From Clostridium sp. Cult3 (lineage in GTDB: Bacteria > Bacillota > Clostridia > Tissierellales > Tepidimicrobiaceae), in assembly GCF_021655115.1 (NCBI RefSeq), contig NZ_PPXY01000022.1, positions 1 to 64,000 on the forward strand: 64,000 nucleotides of DNA, in the 5' to 3' direction. The translations under genes were made by a program, and so were the position numbers. Every line of letters starts with the position of its first letter. Positions within the stretch are counted from its first letter, which is position 1. The notes under the pieces were generated by a model that saw only the letters and a list, made by a program, of their open reading frames with translations, had not been told where the DNA came from and made no database searches. Below are positions 17,205 to 27,488 of the stretch, piece after piece.

Positions 17205-17344
17205 GCCAGTCACCTCCATAGATACTATATACATACCCTATTAAGCTCATTATATATTAAACCAATTTATATTATTAGATATACCCTAATATATTCTAGT
17301 ATTCATGGAAATGTACTTGTTTATTGATTTTTAAGGAATAAAAA

Positions 17345-17363
17345 AGAGAAGATATACTTCTCT
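17345..17363 (-). terminator. Terminator of the PrcB-like gene
   Basis: AGAGAAG (17345-17351) pairs with CTTCTCT (17357-17363); on the minus strand TTTTTT follows. Confidence 0.7.
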
Positions 17364-17370
17364 TCAAATA

Positions 17371-17817
17371 CTAATCATCATATTCTATTTCTAATTTTAT
17401 ATTTTCAGGCATTTTCTTTAGATTGGTCTTTACGATTGCAAAGGGGTAGGTGAAACTCTGGGCAACTATATCATTTACATCTGGGTCTTTAAACTTTGCG
17501 TATATGGTTAGATCGAATTGTTCCCTGTTTTTTTGTTCTTTTATTATTCTATCTACTTCTACGCTATAGCCACCAGTATTCTTCTCCCCTCTAGTTACCA
17601 GTACATATATTTCATCATTGAGCCGACAACTTAATGCCCTTTCCTCTGTCAAGTATTTAGGGAGTATCTCCCTTATTTTTTCCGGAATTTCAGATGATTC
17701 AAGAGCTTTATATTTCACCTTCCTATCACCCTTATTCAAATATTTTGGAGCAAATAAGATCCCCAGTATGATAACAATAATAATCCCTATGATAATATGC
17801 TGCTTCTTCAAATCCAT
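17371..17817 (-). CDS. Membrane-anchored PrcB-domain protein
   Basis: 148 residues: one N-terminal helix (about 7-24), then an extracytoplasmic domain with YVLVTRGEKNTGGYSVEVD, the signature of the PrcB C-terminal domain (protease complex subunit, named from the Treponema dentilisin operon). Start uncertain: ATG 17817 lies right against a G-run, and TTG 17811 has better spacing from it. No subtilisin-type partner is nearby; the adjacent Lon-like protease is cytoplasmic, so a direct complex is unlikely. Confidence 0.65.
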   Translation of the reverse strand: MDLKKQHIIIGIIIVIILGILFAPKYLNKGDRKVKYKALESSEIPEKIREILPKYLTEERALSCRLNDEIYVLVTRGEKNTGGYSVEVDRIIKEQKNREQFDLTIYAKFKDPDVNDIVAQSFTYPFAIVKTNLKKMPENIKLEIEYDD

Positions 17818-17887
17818 CCCCCCCAAATGAATAATCTTATACTATATTATTCTATAGTCAGGGGCTTTATGTACAAAAATATGGGAA

Positions 17888-17911
17888 TAGCACCAATATA
17901 TATTGGTGCTA
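17888..17911 (-). terminator. Palindromic terminator after the transketolase genes
   Basis: TAGCACCAATAT and ATATTGGTGCTA form a perfect 24-bp palindrome 20 bases after the transketolase stop; on the minus strand CCATATTTTTG follows. Confidence 0.6.
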
Positions 17912-17931
17912 TAATTATATTCAACAACTCC

Positions 17932-18867
17932 CTACTTGGATAGTATTTTTTTCGATTTATCTATGATATTTTCTACGTTCAGACCATATTTTTCCAGGAG
18001 GGCACTCCCATCTCCTGACTCTCCAAAGGTATCGTTAGTCCCTATTCTTTCTACATAAGTTGGTTTGCTTTCAGAAACCACCTCTGTTACAGCACTACCA
18101 AGTCCACCGATTATATTATGTTCTTCAATAGTAACTATTCCCTTAGTTTCATTAGCTGCTTTGATTATTATATCCCTATCTATAGGCTTGATAGTGGACA
18201 TATTGATAACCCTTGCAGATATGCCTTCCTCTTCTAATCTTTCTGCTGCCAATAGAGCTTTCTCTACCATCACTCCAGTGGCTATTAAGCTTATGTCTTT
18301 GCCTTCTTTTAACTCTACTCCCTTGCCTATTTCGAATCTATAATCTTCACCAAATATTACAGGTACCTTACTTCTTCCTAATCTTATATATACTGGTCCA
18401 TTGTATTCCGTTGCTTTGTATATACACTGTTTTGCCTCTACTGCATCAGCAGGGTTTAATACTACCATATTTGGCAAGGATCTCATTAGACTTAAATCCT
18501 CTAAGGCTTGGTGGGTTGCACCATCTTCTCCTACAGTTAATCCTGCATGAGTTGCTGCAATCTTCACATTTAGTTTAGGATAACATACGGAGTTTCTGAT
18601 TATTTCGAAGGCTCTTCCCGTTGCAAATACTGCAAAGGTACTAGCAAAGGGAATTTTCCCTGCTGTTGCCAAACCTGCAGCAGTGCCTATTAAATTCTGC
18701 TCGGCTATTCCTACATTGAAAAATCTATCTGGATAAGCCTTAGCAAAAACAGCCGTCTTAGTAGAGCCTGAAAGGTCTGCATCTAGCACTACTATGTCCT
18801 TATTTATATTGCCTAGCTCCTTTAGAGCCTCACCATATGCATCTCTTGTAGCAATCATATTAGCCAT
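17932..18867 (-). CDS. Transketolase, C-terminal subunit
   Basis: 311 residues covering the pyrimidine-binding and C-terminal domains of transketolase ([39 protein letters not shown]). Split transketolases of this kind are common in clostridia and archaea. With the N-terminal subunit it transfers two-carbon units between pentose and other sugar phosphates with thiamine diphosphate. ATG 18867 follows CTAGGAGGTG and overlaps the upstream subunit's stop by 8 bp. Confidence 0.93.
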   Translation of the reverse strand: MANMIATRDAYGEALKELGNINKDIVVLDADLSGSTKTAVFAKAYPDRFFNVGIAEQNLIGTAAGLATAGKIPFASTFAVFATGRAFEIIRNSVCYPKLNVKIAATHAGLTVGEDGATHQALEDLSLMRSLPNMVVLNPADAVEAKQCIYKATEYNGPVYIRLGRSKVPVIFGEDYRFEIGKGVELKEGKDISLIATGVMVEKALLAAERLEEEGISARVINMSTIKPIDRDIIIKAANETKGIVTIEEHNIIGGLGSAVTEVVSESKPTYVERIGTNDTFGESGDGSALLEKYGLNVENIIDKSKKILSK

Positions 18868-19681
18868 TTACCACACCTCCTAGTTCCTCTATTGCCTTCT
18901 TAGCTTCTTCTTCTGATGGAGCCTTACCATGCCAACCTACTTGATCTTCCATAAAGGATACTCCTTTACCCTTCACTGTCTTAGCTATTATCATGGTAGG
19001 TTTTCCCTTGGTATTTTTGGCTTCGTCAATAGCTTTGAATATCTCTTTAAAGGAATGACCATCTATGTGTATAACATGCCATCCAAAGGATTTAAATTTA
19101 TCTCCTATAGGCTCGATGCTCATTACGTCTTTATTAGGTCCATCGATTTGAAGCCCATTGTGATCTAAGAATACGGTAATATTGTCTAATTTATGATGGG
19201 CTGCCAACATAGCTGCTTCCCATACCAATCCTTCCTGGGATTCTCCATCGCCAATAAGGGCATACACTCTATAATCCTTGTTGTCGATTTTACCTGCTAA
19301 AGCCATACCATTGGCTGCTGCTATACCTTGACCTAAGGATCCAGTAGTCATATCTACTCCTGGGGTATCTTTCATGTCTGGGTGTCCTTGTAGCATAGAG
19401 TCTATTTTTCTTAAACTATTTAGTTCTTCCTTGGGAAAATATCCTTTGGCTGCCAAAGTTGCATAGAGTACTGGTGCACCGTGACCCTTAGATAGTACAA
19501 ATCTATCCCTATCAGCCCAGCGAGGGTTTTTAGGGTCTATATTCATCTCCTTAAAGTAAAGGGCTGTAAGTATTTCTACTGCTGAAAGAGAGCCTCCTGG
19601 ATGGCCTGAGGCAGATTCTTTAAGCATATTTATAATATCGATCCTTATCTGTTTAGCAATCTCTTCTAAATCCTTGTACAT
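18860..19681 (-). CDS. Transketolase, N-terminal subunit
   Basis: 273 residues with the thiamine-diphosphate-binding half: [23 protein letters not shown], and the GDG motif [18 protein letters not shown] 19681 follows AGGAGGGATAAT. Supplies erythrose-4-phosphate and ribose-5-phosphate in organisms without an oxidative pentose pathway. Follows the YitT gene by 10 bp, so it may be read from the polysaccharide operon. Confidence 0.93.
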   Translation of the reverse strand: MYKDLEEIAKQIRIDIINMLKESASGHPGGSLSAVEILTALYFKEMNIDPKNPRWADRDRFVLSKGHGAPVLYATLAAKGYFPKEELNSLRKIDSMLQGHPDMKDTPGVDMTTGSLGQGIAAANGMALAGKIDNKDYRVYALIGDGESQEGLVWEAAMLAAHHKLDNITVFLDHNGLQIDGPNKDVMSIEPIGDKFKSFGWHVIHIDGHSFKEIFKAIDEAKNTKGKPTMIIAKTVKGKGVSFMEDQVGWHGKAPSEEEAKKAIEELGGVVNG

Positions 19682-19691
19682 ATTATCCCTC

Positions 19692-20549
19692 CTATTGATT
19701 TTCTATTTCTTCAAATCCTTCACCTAAAACTTCGGACATTTCCGTCACCATAATGAAAGCATCTTTATCTACACTATTTACTATTTCCTTAGTTTTTGTA
19801 AATTGAGATCTATTTACTACGCATAGTAGCACATCTTTATCTTCTTTTGTATACATGCCTTTTCCTTTAAATAGAGTTACCCCTCTATCTAAATCCTTCA
19901 TTATCCTTTCACTAATCTCCTCTGGCTTATTTGTGATGATAAGAAAACCTTTTAAATATCCTATACCTTCTAATATTAGGTCTATTACCTTAATAGTTAC
20001 AAATAAAGCTATAATAGAATATAGGGAAGTTTCTACTTTTCTATCCACTATTCCAGCAAAAGCCACAACTATTATATCTATACCCATCATAAATGTAGAT
20101 ATACTTAGGGATGGAAACATCTTATTAAGTATGGATCCTGCCAAATCCGTTCCTCCTGTTGTACCACCGGATTTAAATACAATACCCAAACCAATACCCG
20201 ATACTAGCCCACCAAATATTGATGCTAGCAATAGATCTGGTGTTACTGCCTGAGGAGGTATTATCTTAAGAAAAAAAGATAATAATGCAGTAGCATACAG
20301 AGTCTTCCAACCAAAATTCTTACCTAATATGATAACTCCTACGATGAATAGAGGTATGTTTATTGCCAAGTTTGTCAGATATACGGGTACATTGGTAATC
20401 TTTTTGAATACTATAGCAAATCCTGTTACTCCACCAGGGGCTATGGTATTAGGTTCTAAAAAAAAGATTAGCCCTATTGCCAATAATAATACTCCTACGC
20501 TTAAACCCAATATAGATACTACATTTCTGTACCAAGTTTTATCCCTCAT
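19692..20549 (-). CDS. YitT-family membrane protein (DUF161 + DUF2179)
   Basis: 285 residues: about six helices in 1-205 with the typical [14 protein letters not shown] and [11 protein letters not shown] blocks, then a soluble DUF2179 domain (about 215-280, [20 protein letters not shown]). Widespread in Firmicutes; transport role suspected, substrate unknown. ATG follows AGGAGG. Confidence 0.88.
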   Translation of the reverse strand: MRDKTWYRNVVSILGLSVGVLLLAIGLIFFLEPNTIAPGGVTGFAIVFKKITNVPVYLTNLAINIPLFIVGVIILGKNFGWKTLYATALLSFFLKIIPPQAVTPDLLLASIFGGLVSGIGLGIVFKSGGTTGGTDLAGSILNKMFPSLSISTFMMGIDIIVVAFAGIVDRKVETSLYSIIALFVTIKVIDLILEGIGYLKGFLIITNKPEEISERIMKDLDRGVTLFKGKGMYTKEDKDVLLCVVNRSQFTKTKEIVNSVDKDAFIMVTEMSEVLGEGFEEIENQ

Positions 20550-20564
20550 AGAAAACCTCCTATA

Positions 20565-21320
20565 TTATTCAATTACATCTTTAGAGAACAATACCTGTAG
20601 CATAAATTTAGGCAATACCAATTGCCTTTTAATGCGGGAGGGTTCTGTTATCAATCTATAGAACCATTCTAGCCCTAGTCTTTGAAAAAATTCTGGTGCT
20701 CTTTTAGCATTTCCCGATATTATATCCATCGTACCTCCATTACCTATTATAACCTTAGAATGGAGCCTATCCTTATTTTCATCTATCCAAAGCTCCTGTT
20801 TAGGAAATCCTAGACCTACAAATATAATGTCCGGTTTCATATTATTGATATTATGTATAATATCCAATTCCTCTTGATGATCCTTATATCCTATATGGCT
20901 ACCTTTAAAATAGCCGTGGTGGTATCCTACTACTTTTATATTTGGATACCTCCTTGTAATATTTTCACCAGCTTCTTTGGCTACTCCTTCCTTACCTCCT
21001 AGAAGATATAAACTATATCCTTCTTTATTAGCTATCTCAAGAATTTTTATAGATAAATCAAAGCCAGTAACTCTTTCCTTAAGAGGCTTTTTCTTTATAT
21101 TGGAGGCATGTATGAGCCCGATGCCATCGGGGATTATTAAGTCTCCAGAGTTGACAATATCCTTTAACTTCTGATCCTCCTTACAGGCCATAATTATCTC
21201 CGTGTTGGGAGTAAATATGGCTTTTAAACCCTCATCCCTTAAAAATACTTCTACTCTATTGGTTGCTTCATCTAAATCTACATTATCAACTCTAACGCCA
21301 AATATCCTTATGCTATCCAA
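20565..21320 (-). CDS. WecG/TagA/CpsF-family glycosyltransferase
   Basis: 251 residues with NTEIIMACKED, PDGIGLIHAS and VGLGFPKQELWI, the GT26 family signature. Members transfer N-acetylmannosamine(uronic acid) to undecaprenyl-PP-GlcNAc, making the linkage unit of teichoic-type wall polymers. TTG start 21320 after AGGTGATAGT. Eight bases after csaB, in line with a role in a secondary wall polymer. Confidence 0.9.
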   Translation of the reverse strand: MDSIRIFGVRVDNVDLDEATNRVEVFLRDEGLKAIFTPNTEIIMACKEDQKLKDIVNSGDLIIPDGIGLIHASNIKKKPLKERVTGFDLSIKILEIANKEGYSLYLLGGKEGVAKEAGENITRRYPNIKVVGYHHGYFKGSHIGYKDHQEELDIIHNINNMKPDIIFVGLGFPKQELWIDENKDRLHSKVIIGNGGTMDIISGNAKRAPEFFQRLGLEWFYRLITEPSRIKRQLVLPKFMLQVLFSKDVIE

Positions 21321-21328
21321 ACTATCAC

Positions 21329-22432
21329 CTACTTTTTTAAAAGATCCAAGGCCATATGAGCATTTTCAAGGGCCTTATATCTCATGTGTTGATCCACTTC
21401 CTCAAGTCTGATTCTTAACTGCTCTCTATTATCCCATACATAATCAATATTTTCAATTAGTTCATCATAATCCATATCCTCCACTGGACACATGTGATCC
21501 ATATCTATAGACCTTAAAAAACCCTCTATCTTAGGATCATATATGATGCCTACCATTGGTACACCTTGACTTGCTGCATATATTAAAGAATGGAGTCTCA
21601 TGGCAATTATCATTTCTAATCTATTTATAATCCCCATAATATCTTCTACACTATATTTATTGGATAAAACATGACAGTCCTTTCCCTCTACTCTGCTCAA
21701 AATATCGTTGCTAATTGAGAGATCTTCTGGATAATGCATAGGTATTAAAACTACATCAACATGGTGTTTATTCATAATGTAGTCTATGGATTTAGCCATG
21801 TTCTCCACCAACCTATGAGCACCTTTCCACTCCCTAACAGAAACCCCTATTAAGGGCTTATTAAGGGGTATGCCTTCCTTTTCTAAAATATTCAATACTG
21901 CAACTTCCTCTGTAGGCTCTAAAGTAAATACAGGATCAGCCGTTATATGGATATTTTCATTTTCAACTCCTAATTCCTTAAGGAATATTTTAGAATCCTC
22001 GTCCCTTAAGGTAATCAAATCCACTTTGTTTAGAATCTTTCTAGTCAAAACCCTATTTATGTTTCTATTGATTGGACCTATTCCATTAGCATATACCATA
22101 ACAGGCTTATTAAATAATTTGGCTAGTTTCATAAGGGTTATATAGTAAAGTAGAGAACGAGTACTGGTAACATCCTGCAATAGACTCCCTCCACCACTGA
22201 TGAACAGATCGCAATCCCTAATAGCCCTAACTACACCCTTGATACCAAATCTATTTACTGCCTCTATATCGTATATCTTCTTTGTATAGGGTGGATTGTT
22301 AGATAATGCTGTTATCTTCACATTGTCCTCAATTTCTTTTATATCTTTAACTATGGCTTTTAATATGGCATCATCACCGCTATTATCAAATCCATAATAA
22401 CCAGAAACTAGTATTTTATTATCTACACCCAT
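21329..22432 (-). CDS. csaB: Polysaccharide pyruvyl transferase CsaB
   Basis: 367 residues. SGYYGFDNSGDDAIL at the N-terminus, SGGGSLLQD and the C-terminal MRLHSLIYAASQGVPMVG are typical. CsaB adds ketal-pyruvate to the secondary cell wall polymer; pyruvylated polymers anchor S-layer-homology (SLH) proteins. No SLH protein is in this window. ATG after GGAG; adjacent to tagA-type and polymerase genes. Confidence 0.9.
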   Translation of the reverse strand: MGVDNKILVSGYYGFDNSGDDAILKAIVKDIKEIEDNVKITALSNNPPYTKKIYDIEAVNRFGIKGVVRAIRDCDLFISGGGSLLQDVTSTRSLLYYITLMKLAKLFNKPVMVYANGIGPINRNINRVLTRKILNKVDLITLRDEDSKIFLKELGVENENIHITADPVFTLEPTEEVAVLNILEKEGIPLNKPLIGVSVREWKGAHRLVENMAKSIDYIMNKHHVDVVLIPMHYPEDLSISNDILSRVEGKDCHVLSNKYSVEDIMGIINRLEMIIAMRLHSLIYAASQGVPMVGIIYDPKIEGFLRSIDMDHMCPVEDMDYDELIENIDYVWDNREQLRIRLEEVDQHMRYKALENAHMALDLLKK

Positions 22433-22446
22433 ATATATTCTCCTTT

Positions 22447-23778
22447 TTAACTAATCTCCTTGGATTCACCTGAAATTCGCATAAGGGCTAGTATAAGACC
22501 AACTAGTGTCCAGAAAGTAATTATGATTTTAGGAAGATATAAAACACTTTCAACGGCTCCATGGGCTAGCAAAGCGGCTAGTCCTGCAAGGACTCCTCCT
22601 GCCATAGTTCTTATATATCTATCTTCTTGTTTCATAAGTCTTTTGATGCCGTATTTGTATAGTACAAATATTAACATAATAAATACTATTAAGCCCAGGA
22701 TACCCATTTCACCCATAGTTTGCAAATAGGTATTGTGGGAGTGGTAAGCGGGCATAGTCCTTATATAGGTCTCAAAGGTTGTCTTAAAAGGAATATATCC
22801 AAACCCTACTCCTACTAGCCAGTTATCTCGTATAATCTCTAAAGTAATCTTCCATAATCTAATTCTATATGCATTAGATGAATCGCCTAAATTCCCAATG
22901 GTTAAAATCCTATTAACAATACTCTGAGGTAAAAAATATACACCTGCCAAAACTATTGGGATTATAGACAATAGTAATTTTTTCTCAATCAATATTATAA
23001 ATATAAATATTCCAAAAGCAAATCCAACCCATCCTCCTCTTGATAGAGTTAAAACTAAGGCTATGGTTAGTATTAGACTAGTGATTAAAAATATAGCTTT
23101 TTTGTGAATTTTCTTGGAATACCAGAATAAAGATGCAGAAATGGGAATTATCATTATCAAATATTCTGCTAAAATATTTGGATTCCCAAAAACAGAATAC
23201 ACCCTAGTCTTTACATCTGGATTGTTTACTGCATCTACCCATTTGTCCTCCATTTCCACCCCAACTTTATATTGGTATAGACCATATAGTGCAACCAATG
23301 TAGCAGCAATGACTAAAAATGTCACAAATATATTAAAATCTTCTTTTGTGTTGATATTGTTAACTATTACCAATACAAATCCTATAGCTGTAAAATGGAT
23401 TGCTAAGTCCCTAAAACTACCAGAGGGGTCGATAGATGTAATAGTTGAGATTAAAATGAGCAATGCATAGACTATAATGGGTATATCTATAGACTCCTTA
23501 GTTAAAGGATTTATCTTTTTGAACAGAGCTTTATAAAAATAAACCCCTACTAAGAATATTAAATACAATAGGTTTAACATATCAGGCATAAAGGGTAATA
23601 TGAGCACAGCCAAATATATACCTATTTTTATATTATAAAGTATTAATGCTATTCCTATAGTTCCTAATAATAAAAACATAAAGTAGTTTAAAGGCAATTT
23701 ATAGTATATTAGAGAAAATATTATGCCTAAGCCTACAGGGAGAATTAATTCTTTGTTATTTATTCGCTCTACCACCAC
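22447..23778 (-). CDS. O-antigen ligase/polymerase-like membrane protein (Wzy_C)
   Basis: 443 residues, about eleven helices, with TLSRGGWVGFAFG and the large outer loop (VGVGFGYIPFKTTFETYIR, HSHNTYLQTMGEMG) typical of O-antigen ligase family proteins. In Gram-positives these polymerise or transfer surface glycans. GTG 23778 (or 23775) after GAGGGAG; overlaps the previous gene's stop by 10 bp. Confidence 0.85.
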   Translation of the reverse strand: MVVERINNKELILPVGLGIIFSLIYYKLPLNYFMFLLLGTIGIALILYNIKIGIYLAVLILPFMPDMLNLLYLIFLVGVYFYKALFKKINPLTKESIDIPIIVYALLILISTITSIDPSGSFRDLAIHFTAIGFVLVIVNNINTKEDFNIFVTFLVIAATLVALYGLYQYKVGVEMEDKWVDAVNNPDVKTRVYSVFGNPNILAEYLIMIIPISASLFWYSKKIHKKAIFLITSLILTIALVLTLSRGGWVGFAFGIFIFIILIEKKLLLSIIPIVLAGVYFLPQSIVNRILTIGNLGDSSNAYRIRLWKITLEIIRDNWLVGVGFGYIPFKTTFETYIRTMPAYHSHNTYLQTMGEMGILGLIVFIMLIFVLYKYGIKRLMKQEDRYIRTMAGGVLAGLAALLAHGAVESVLYLPKIIITFWTLVGLILALMRISGESKEIS

Positions 23779-24323
23779 TGATTCACTCCCTCATCAATAG
23801 TAAATACACTTCTCATAAAGGCACAAAAATGACTTCCCCTTAATATTCCTTCGTAATCATCCTTAACCTTCAGCCCTACAATGGACGCAAATATTAAAGC
23901 CAAGGCTACTATATAGGATTTACCTGCAAAAAAGCCCCTTATCACATTGTTTACTATAATCCCAATACCAAAGGAAAGGAAAAAAACATAAAAAGTCCTC
24001 TGTACCTGTACTCCACCCTGAAACAGATTGTATACCGTATTGTATATAATGCTTCCGGGATTATTCTTGTTTATTCCTCTTCTTAATGCAATAAATATCT
24101 TATTTATAACATCAACAATCTTACAGTATATTTGGTACAAAAAGCTCTCCTCTATTAAGCTTCTATTGGAAGTAAATAGTTTAACTACATTAGAGCCTTT
24201 GGACAGTTTTTTAATACCGCTGCCAACAAAATGATTGAATTTCTTTAAAAGGCTGTATTGATATCCTTCAGCTAAAACACGCCATATATTGGCCAATACA
24301 TTGACAACTACACTGTTGTACAT
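23769..24323 (-). CDS. Unrecognised membrane protein in polysaccharide cluster
   Basis: 184 residues. The first 115 are amphipathic and basic (KKFNHFVGSGIKKLSKG), followed by two hydrophobic segments (about 112-130 and 138-155) and a short tail ending VNQWW. I do not recognise a family. ATG 24323 has GGAG at 8 nt; GTG 24332 is too close to it. Its end overlaps the polymerase gene, so the two are translationally coupled and may work together. Confidence 0.6.
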   Translation of the reverse strand: MYNSVVVNVLANIWRVLAEGYQYSLLKKFNHFVGSGIKKLSKGSNVVKLFTSNRSLIEESFLYQIYCKIVDVINKIFIALRRGINKNNPGSIIYNTVYNLFQGGVQVQRTFYVFFLSFGIGIIVNNVIRGFFAGKSYIVALALIFASIVGLKVKDDYEGILRGSHFCAFMRSVFTIDEGVNQWW

Positions 24324-24341
24324 ATAAACCACTCCTACTCC

Positions 24342-24827
24342 CTATTCTACTTCCACTCCAAGGATAGTGCCTAAAACTGCAACATTTCTATTCTTTAATT
24401 TGAATTGGGTTCCAATTCTAATCTGTTCTCCTCCTGCAATTACCACATCAGGATTTTCTTTTACCTCGGCCTCTACAGTCATAAGAACTACGTACTTTTC
24501 TGGAACTTCTGCTAATATCCACTTTCCATCTCCACTTTCAACTGGCTCTTTATAGGCTTCTATTTTTTTATCTACTATTTCACCGATTTTTTCACCTTTA
24601 TCATAATGGTATAGAGGATCTCCTACAACTATTCCATCTACGGTTGGAGTCCTAATATCTGAAACTTCTATAGTAATAAGGGCTTTCTTAGTTTCAGCTA
24701 CGGCAGCTGGGTTCTTTTTCATTCGCTTAACACCACCACCAACTAACAATACTATAACCAACAATACTATAAGGTCAATTATATTTATTATGCCAAATAA
24801 TTTTCCCTTTTCATTTATAATCTTCAT
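24342..24827 (-). CDS. DUF4330-type membrane-anchored protein
   Basis: 161 residues: N-terminal helix (about 14-32, IIDLIVLLVIVLLVGGGV) then an extracytoplasmic beta-rich domain with DIRTPTVDGIVVGDPLYHYDKG and ending LGTILGVEVE. Resembles DUF4330, found near polysaccharide genes of clostridia and cyanobacteria. Function unknown. ATG after AGGAGG; 5 bp after the glycosyltransferase gene. Confidence 0.65.
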   Translation of the reverse strand: MKIINEKGKLFGIINIIDLIVLLVIVLLVGGGVKRMKKNPAAVAETKKALITIEVSDIRTPTVDGIVVGDPLYHYDKGEKIGEIVDKKIEAYKEPVESGDGKWILAEVPEKYVVLMTVEAEVKENPDVVIAGGEQIRIGTQFKLKNRNVAVLGTILGVEVE

Positions 24828-24832
24828 TCTTA

Positions 24833-25954
24833 CTACCTCCTACATTCCAATATTTGTTTGTAGATTTTATGGTGTTCTTCAGCCATATTTTTGGAAGAAA
24901 AGTTTTGTCTTACGCTTTCATATAGATTTTCTCCCATGGTTTTTATGTCCTCTTGGTTTTCCATAAGAAAAATTATTTTTTCAGCTAAAGCATTGCTATC
25001 ACCTACATCGATTAGCCAGCCATTGTATCCATTCTTAATAAGCTGGTTTATACCTCCTACATTGGTACTGATAACAGTTTTCTTTAGCCTTGCTCCTTCT
25101 AAAATTACATAGGGAAAGCTTTCACTAATAGATGTCAATACATTTACATCTATTGTATTGAAGAAAGAATATTGGTCTTCTACATAGCCTAAAAAATAAA
25201 TATAATCCCCTATTCCCATCTCCTCTACTAGTAATTTAAGTCGTCTTTCATCATTACCTGTTCCAGCAATTAAAAATATCACATCTTTCCTCTTCTGTAT
25301 TACCTTATTTGCTGCCTTTATGAAGGTTTCATGATCCTTCACTGCGTCCAACCTAGCTATAATCCCAACTATAAGCTTCCCTCTTCCAGGAATATCATAC
25401 CTTTCTAAAAACTCCTCTTTTGGTACATAGTCCATATGGCTTTCTAAATCGATTCCATTATAAACGGTAAATATTTTGTCACCTTTAAAGCCTCTACTCT
25501 CCATCATCTCTTTAAAGGTATTGGATATGGCTATGTAATAATCAAAACTTTTTAAAGCTATTGAGTTGATGGCAGTATAGACTATTCGCTTATAAAAATT
25601 GTCCTTAAAATCCAATTTATAGTCGCTATGTATAGTAGTTAACATAGGTTTTTTCACTTTATTCTTTAAGAACATAGCAATAAAATTAGCCCTTGCTCCA
25701 TGACAATGGATTATATCGTAGCCTTCTCTATTTATTTCATCTTCTAACCTACCTATCACTGACATATCAGATCTTTTCTTCTGCTCAAATACTTCAATAT
25801 TGATACCAGCTTCTAAGGCATCGTAGTAAAATGTATCCCTTATGAAGCATATAACTTTAGCGTCTATTAATTTATTTAACTCTTTCACTAACGAAATAAT
25901 GTGGGTTTTGGCTCCTCCTGTATCTCCACCACTGATTAAATGAAGAACTTTCAT
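24833..25954 (-). CDS. GT4-family glycosyltransferase
   Basis: 373 residues with a GT-B fold. N-terminal acceptor domain (HLISGGDTGGAKTH) and C-terminal donor domain with VGIIARLDAVKDHETFI and the EX7E-type region SESFPYVILEGARL. Likely a retaining sugar transferase for the surface glycan; the sugar is not predictable. ATG 25954. Confidence 0.9.
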   Translation of the reverse strand: MKVLHLISGGDTGGAKTHIISLVKELNKLIDAKVICFIRDTFYYDALEAGINIEVFEQKKRSDMSVIGRLEDEINREGYDIIHCHGARANFIAMFLKNKVKKPMLTTIHSDYKLDFKDNFYKRIVYTAINSIALKSFDYYIAISNTFKEMMESRGFKGDKIFTVYNGIDLESHMDYVPKEEFLERYDIPGRGKLIVGIIARLDAVKDHETFIKAANKVIQKRKDVIFLIAGTGNDERRLKLLVEEMGIGDYIYFLGYVEDQYSFFNTIDVNVLTSISESFPYVILEGARLKKTVISTNVGGINQLIKNGYNGWLIDVGDSNALAEKIIFLMENQEDIKTMGENLYESVRQNFSSKNMAEEHHKIYKQILECRR

Positions 25955-25997
25955 TATAATTAGCCCTTAATTAGAGCTTCCCTCCTTCCATAAACGG

Positions 25998-26026
25998 ATT
26001 ATAACACATAGAGTATTATATCATAA
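25998..26026 (-). promoter_or_regulatory. SigA-type promoter within the polysaccharide cluster
   Basis: Minus strand TTATGA (26021-26026), 17-nt spacer, TATAAT (25998-26003), 44 nt before the GT4 start codon. Splits the cluster into two possible transcripts. Confidence 0.5.
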
Positions 26027-26046
26027 TAGATTTTTCTATCCTATAA

Positions 26047-26982
26047 TTATTTGTTGTTTTGTAAATCTACTTGTAGTATGTTTTTTACCTGACGATTATA
26101 ATCTTCTTTTAAGCCCCTATTGGTTCTAAAGGCAAATAGCAGATTATACCTACTGCTTAACTGCCTAAATTCCTCTGGCTTAAAACCTTGTTCCTCCAAG
26201 GCTTTTTCTATTTGAATAAGGATGTCCAAATCCACTTTTACAAATATTTCTGCTCCGTACCCTCTATTTGCAATATACCTTTTTCTTCTATCCAATAGCC
26301 TAAAGGCATTGAAATCCATGGCCCATTGAGAGTCGAAAATATGGTACATATGACCTTTTTCATCATAAAGTTTCTCATCCATGATACTAATGCTATTAAC
26401 CAACTCTGGTGCTATGGGACAATTGACTTCATACATGTATATTTTATCAAAATCCCTATTCCATATTTTTAGTGCCTTCATGATGGATCTAGTAGTTTCT
26501 ACATGATCCCTATGCCCATCTAGTAAAAATGGAGTATATATGATGGTAGGCTTTTCTTCAGATAATAGATTGGCAATGGTACTTATCAATTCATCTTTAG
26601 ATGAATCCAAATTCCCATCTATCTGATCTAAAAAGTAAACTCTATGAAAACCGTAGATATCCTTTACCTTTTCCCCTTCTTTTCTCCTAGATTGTATCAG
26701 GTCTTCCCGTGAAAGATTAGATGTACTTCCTCCACCATCGGTTAAATATACTAAGGTCATCTGATGGTTTGCCTTTTTATGTTTCAATATAGTGGCTCCC
26801 AAACCAATAGTTTCATCATCTACGTGGGGAGAGAATACTACTATTCTTTCATCCTTTCCAATCATATCATCTATTTCATAGTTTTCATTATTAGAGCTTT
26901 TCTTATAATAGTGGTAGGTATATATATTGTTTACTAACATAATAGGATATTTTAATATGATTTTAATTATTTTTTTTAGCAT
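26047..26982 (-). CDS. PIG-L family deacetylase
   Basis: 311 residues, N-terminal hydrophobic stretch then the LmbE/PIG-L domain with FSPHVDDETIGLGAT (zinc His and catalytic Asp) and DGHRDH. Family members de-N-acetylate sugars in glycolipids, mycothiol or bacillithiol; here the surface-glycan neighbours suggest glycan deacetylation. ATG 26982 or GTG 26991 are both possible around a GAGG. Confidence 0.85.
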   Translation of the reverse strand: MLKKIIKIILKYPIMLVNNIYTYHYYKKSSNNENYEIDDMIGKDERIVVFSPHVDDETIGLGATILKHKKANHQMTLVYLTDGGGSTSNLSREDLIQSRRKEGEKVKDIYGFHRVYFLDQIDGNLDSSKDELISTIANLLSEEKPTIIYTPFLLDGHRDHVETTRSIMKALKIWNRDFDKIYMYEVNCPIAPELVNSISIMDEKLYDEKGHMYHIFDSQWAMDFNAFRLLDRRKRYIANRGYGAEIFVKVDLDILIQIEKALEEQGFKPEEFRQLSSRYNLLFAFRTNRGLKEDYNRQVKNILQVDLQNNK

Positions 26983-27006
26983 AATATCCACATCCTCTGT
27001 TTATTC

Positions 27007-27465
27007 TTATCTAATCTCGTAATCTCCCCTAACTAAAAATATAGCATCGGTAATGGCATAGGCCCCTCTTCCATCGTCTCTAGGAACAATGAGCAGATGA
27101 TTTGGTGGAACGGGTATATCCATACTTAGATCTTTGCCATCGGTTACGTCGGATAAACCTCCTAATTCACCAGCAATAATCCTTGCTTTTCCCCCTCTAA
27201 GAATTATCTCCGTACCAGATCTTCCAATTATGGATTGACCGGAATTTACTTCAACTACTTCCATTTTGATAGAGGAAGTGCTGGAATTACCTTCTAGCTT
27301 CTCATCCATATAAAGCTTTAGCTGTTCTAGTCTCTTCTCTAAATAACTTAAAGATACTAATGGATCATTTTCTGAACCTGGCTCAGAAAATACCACCGTT
27401 GCACCTAATATTAATGATACTGCCACTACTAGTATAATAACCCTTTTCAACTTATCCCTAATCAT
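27007..27465 (-). CDS. Secreted/anchored protein of unknown function
   Basis: 152 residues. Signal peptide (about 8-28, ending VVFSEPG), a short coiled coil (SLSYLEKRLEQLKLYMDEKL), then a compact domain with VNSGQSIIGRSGTEIILRGG, DVTDGKDL and IVPRDDGRGAY. Similar proteins occur in clostridial envelope loci but I know no name or function. ATG after AAGGAGG; between the PIG-L and GNAT genes. Confidence 0.6.
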   Translation of the reverse strand: MIRDKLKRVIILVVAVSLILGATVVFSEPGSENDPLVSLSYLEKRLEQLKLYMDEKLEGNSSTSSIKMEVVEVNSGQSIIGRSGTEIILRGGKARIIAGELGGLSDVTDGKDLSMDIPVPPNHLLIVPRDDGRGAYAITDAIFLVRGDYEIR

Positions 27466-27488
27466 TTTTCATCCTCCTTAAATAGCCA

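Noticed and set aside
18213-18578. Leucine-rich + strand frame inside transketolase
   Set aside because: Antisense of a strongly conserved enzyme gene; no initiation signal.
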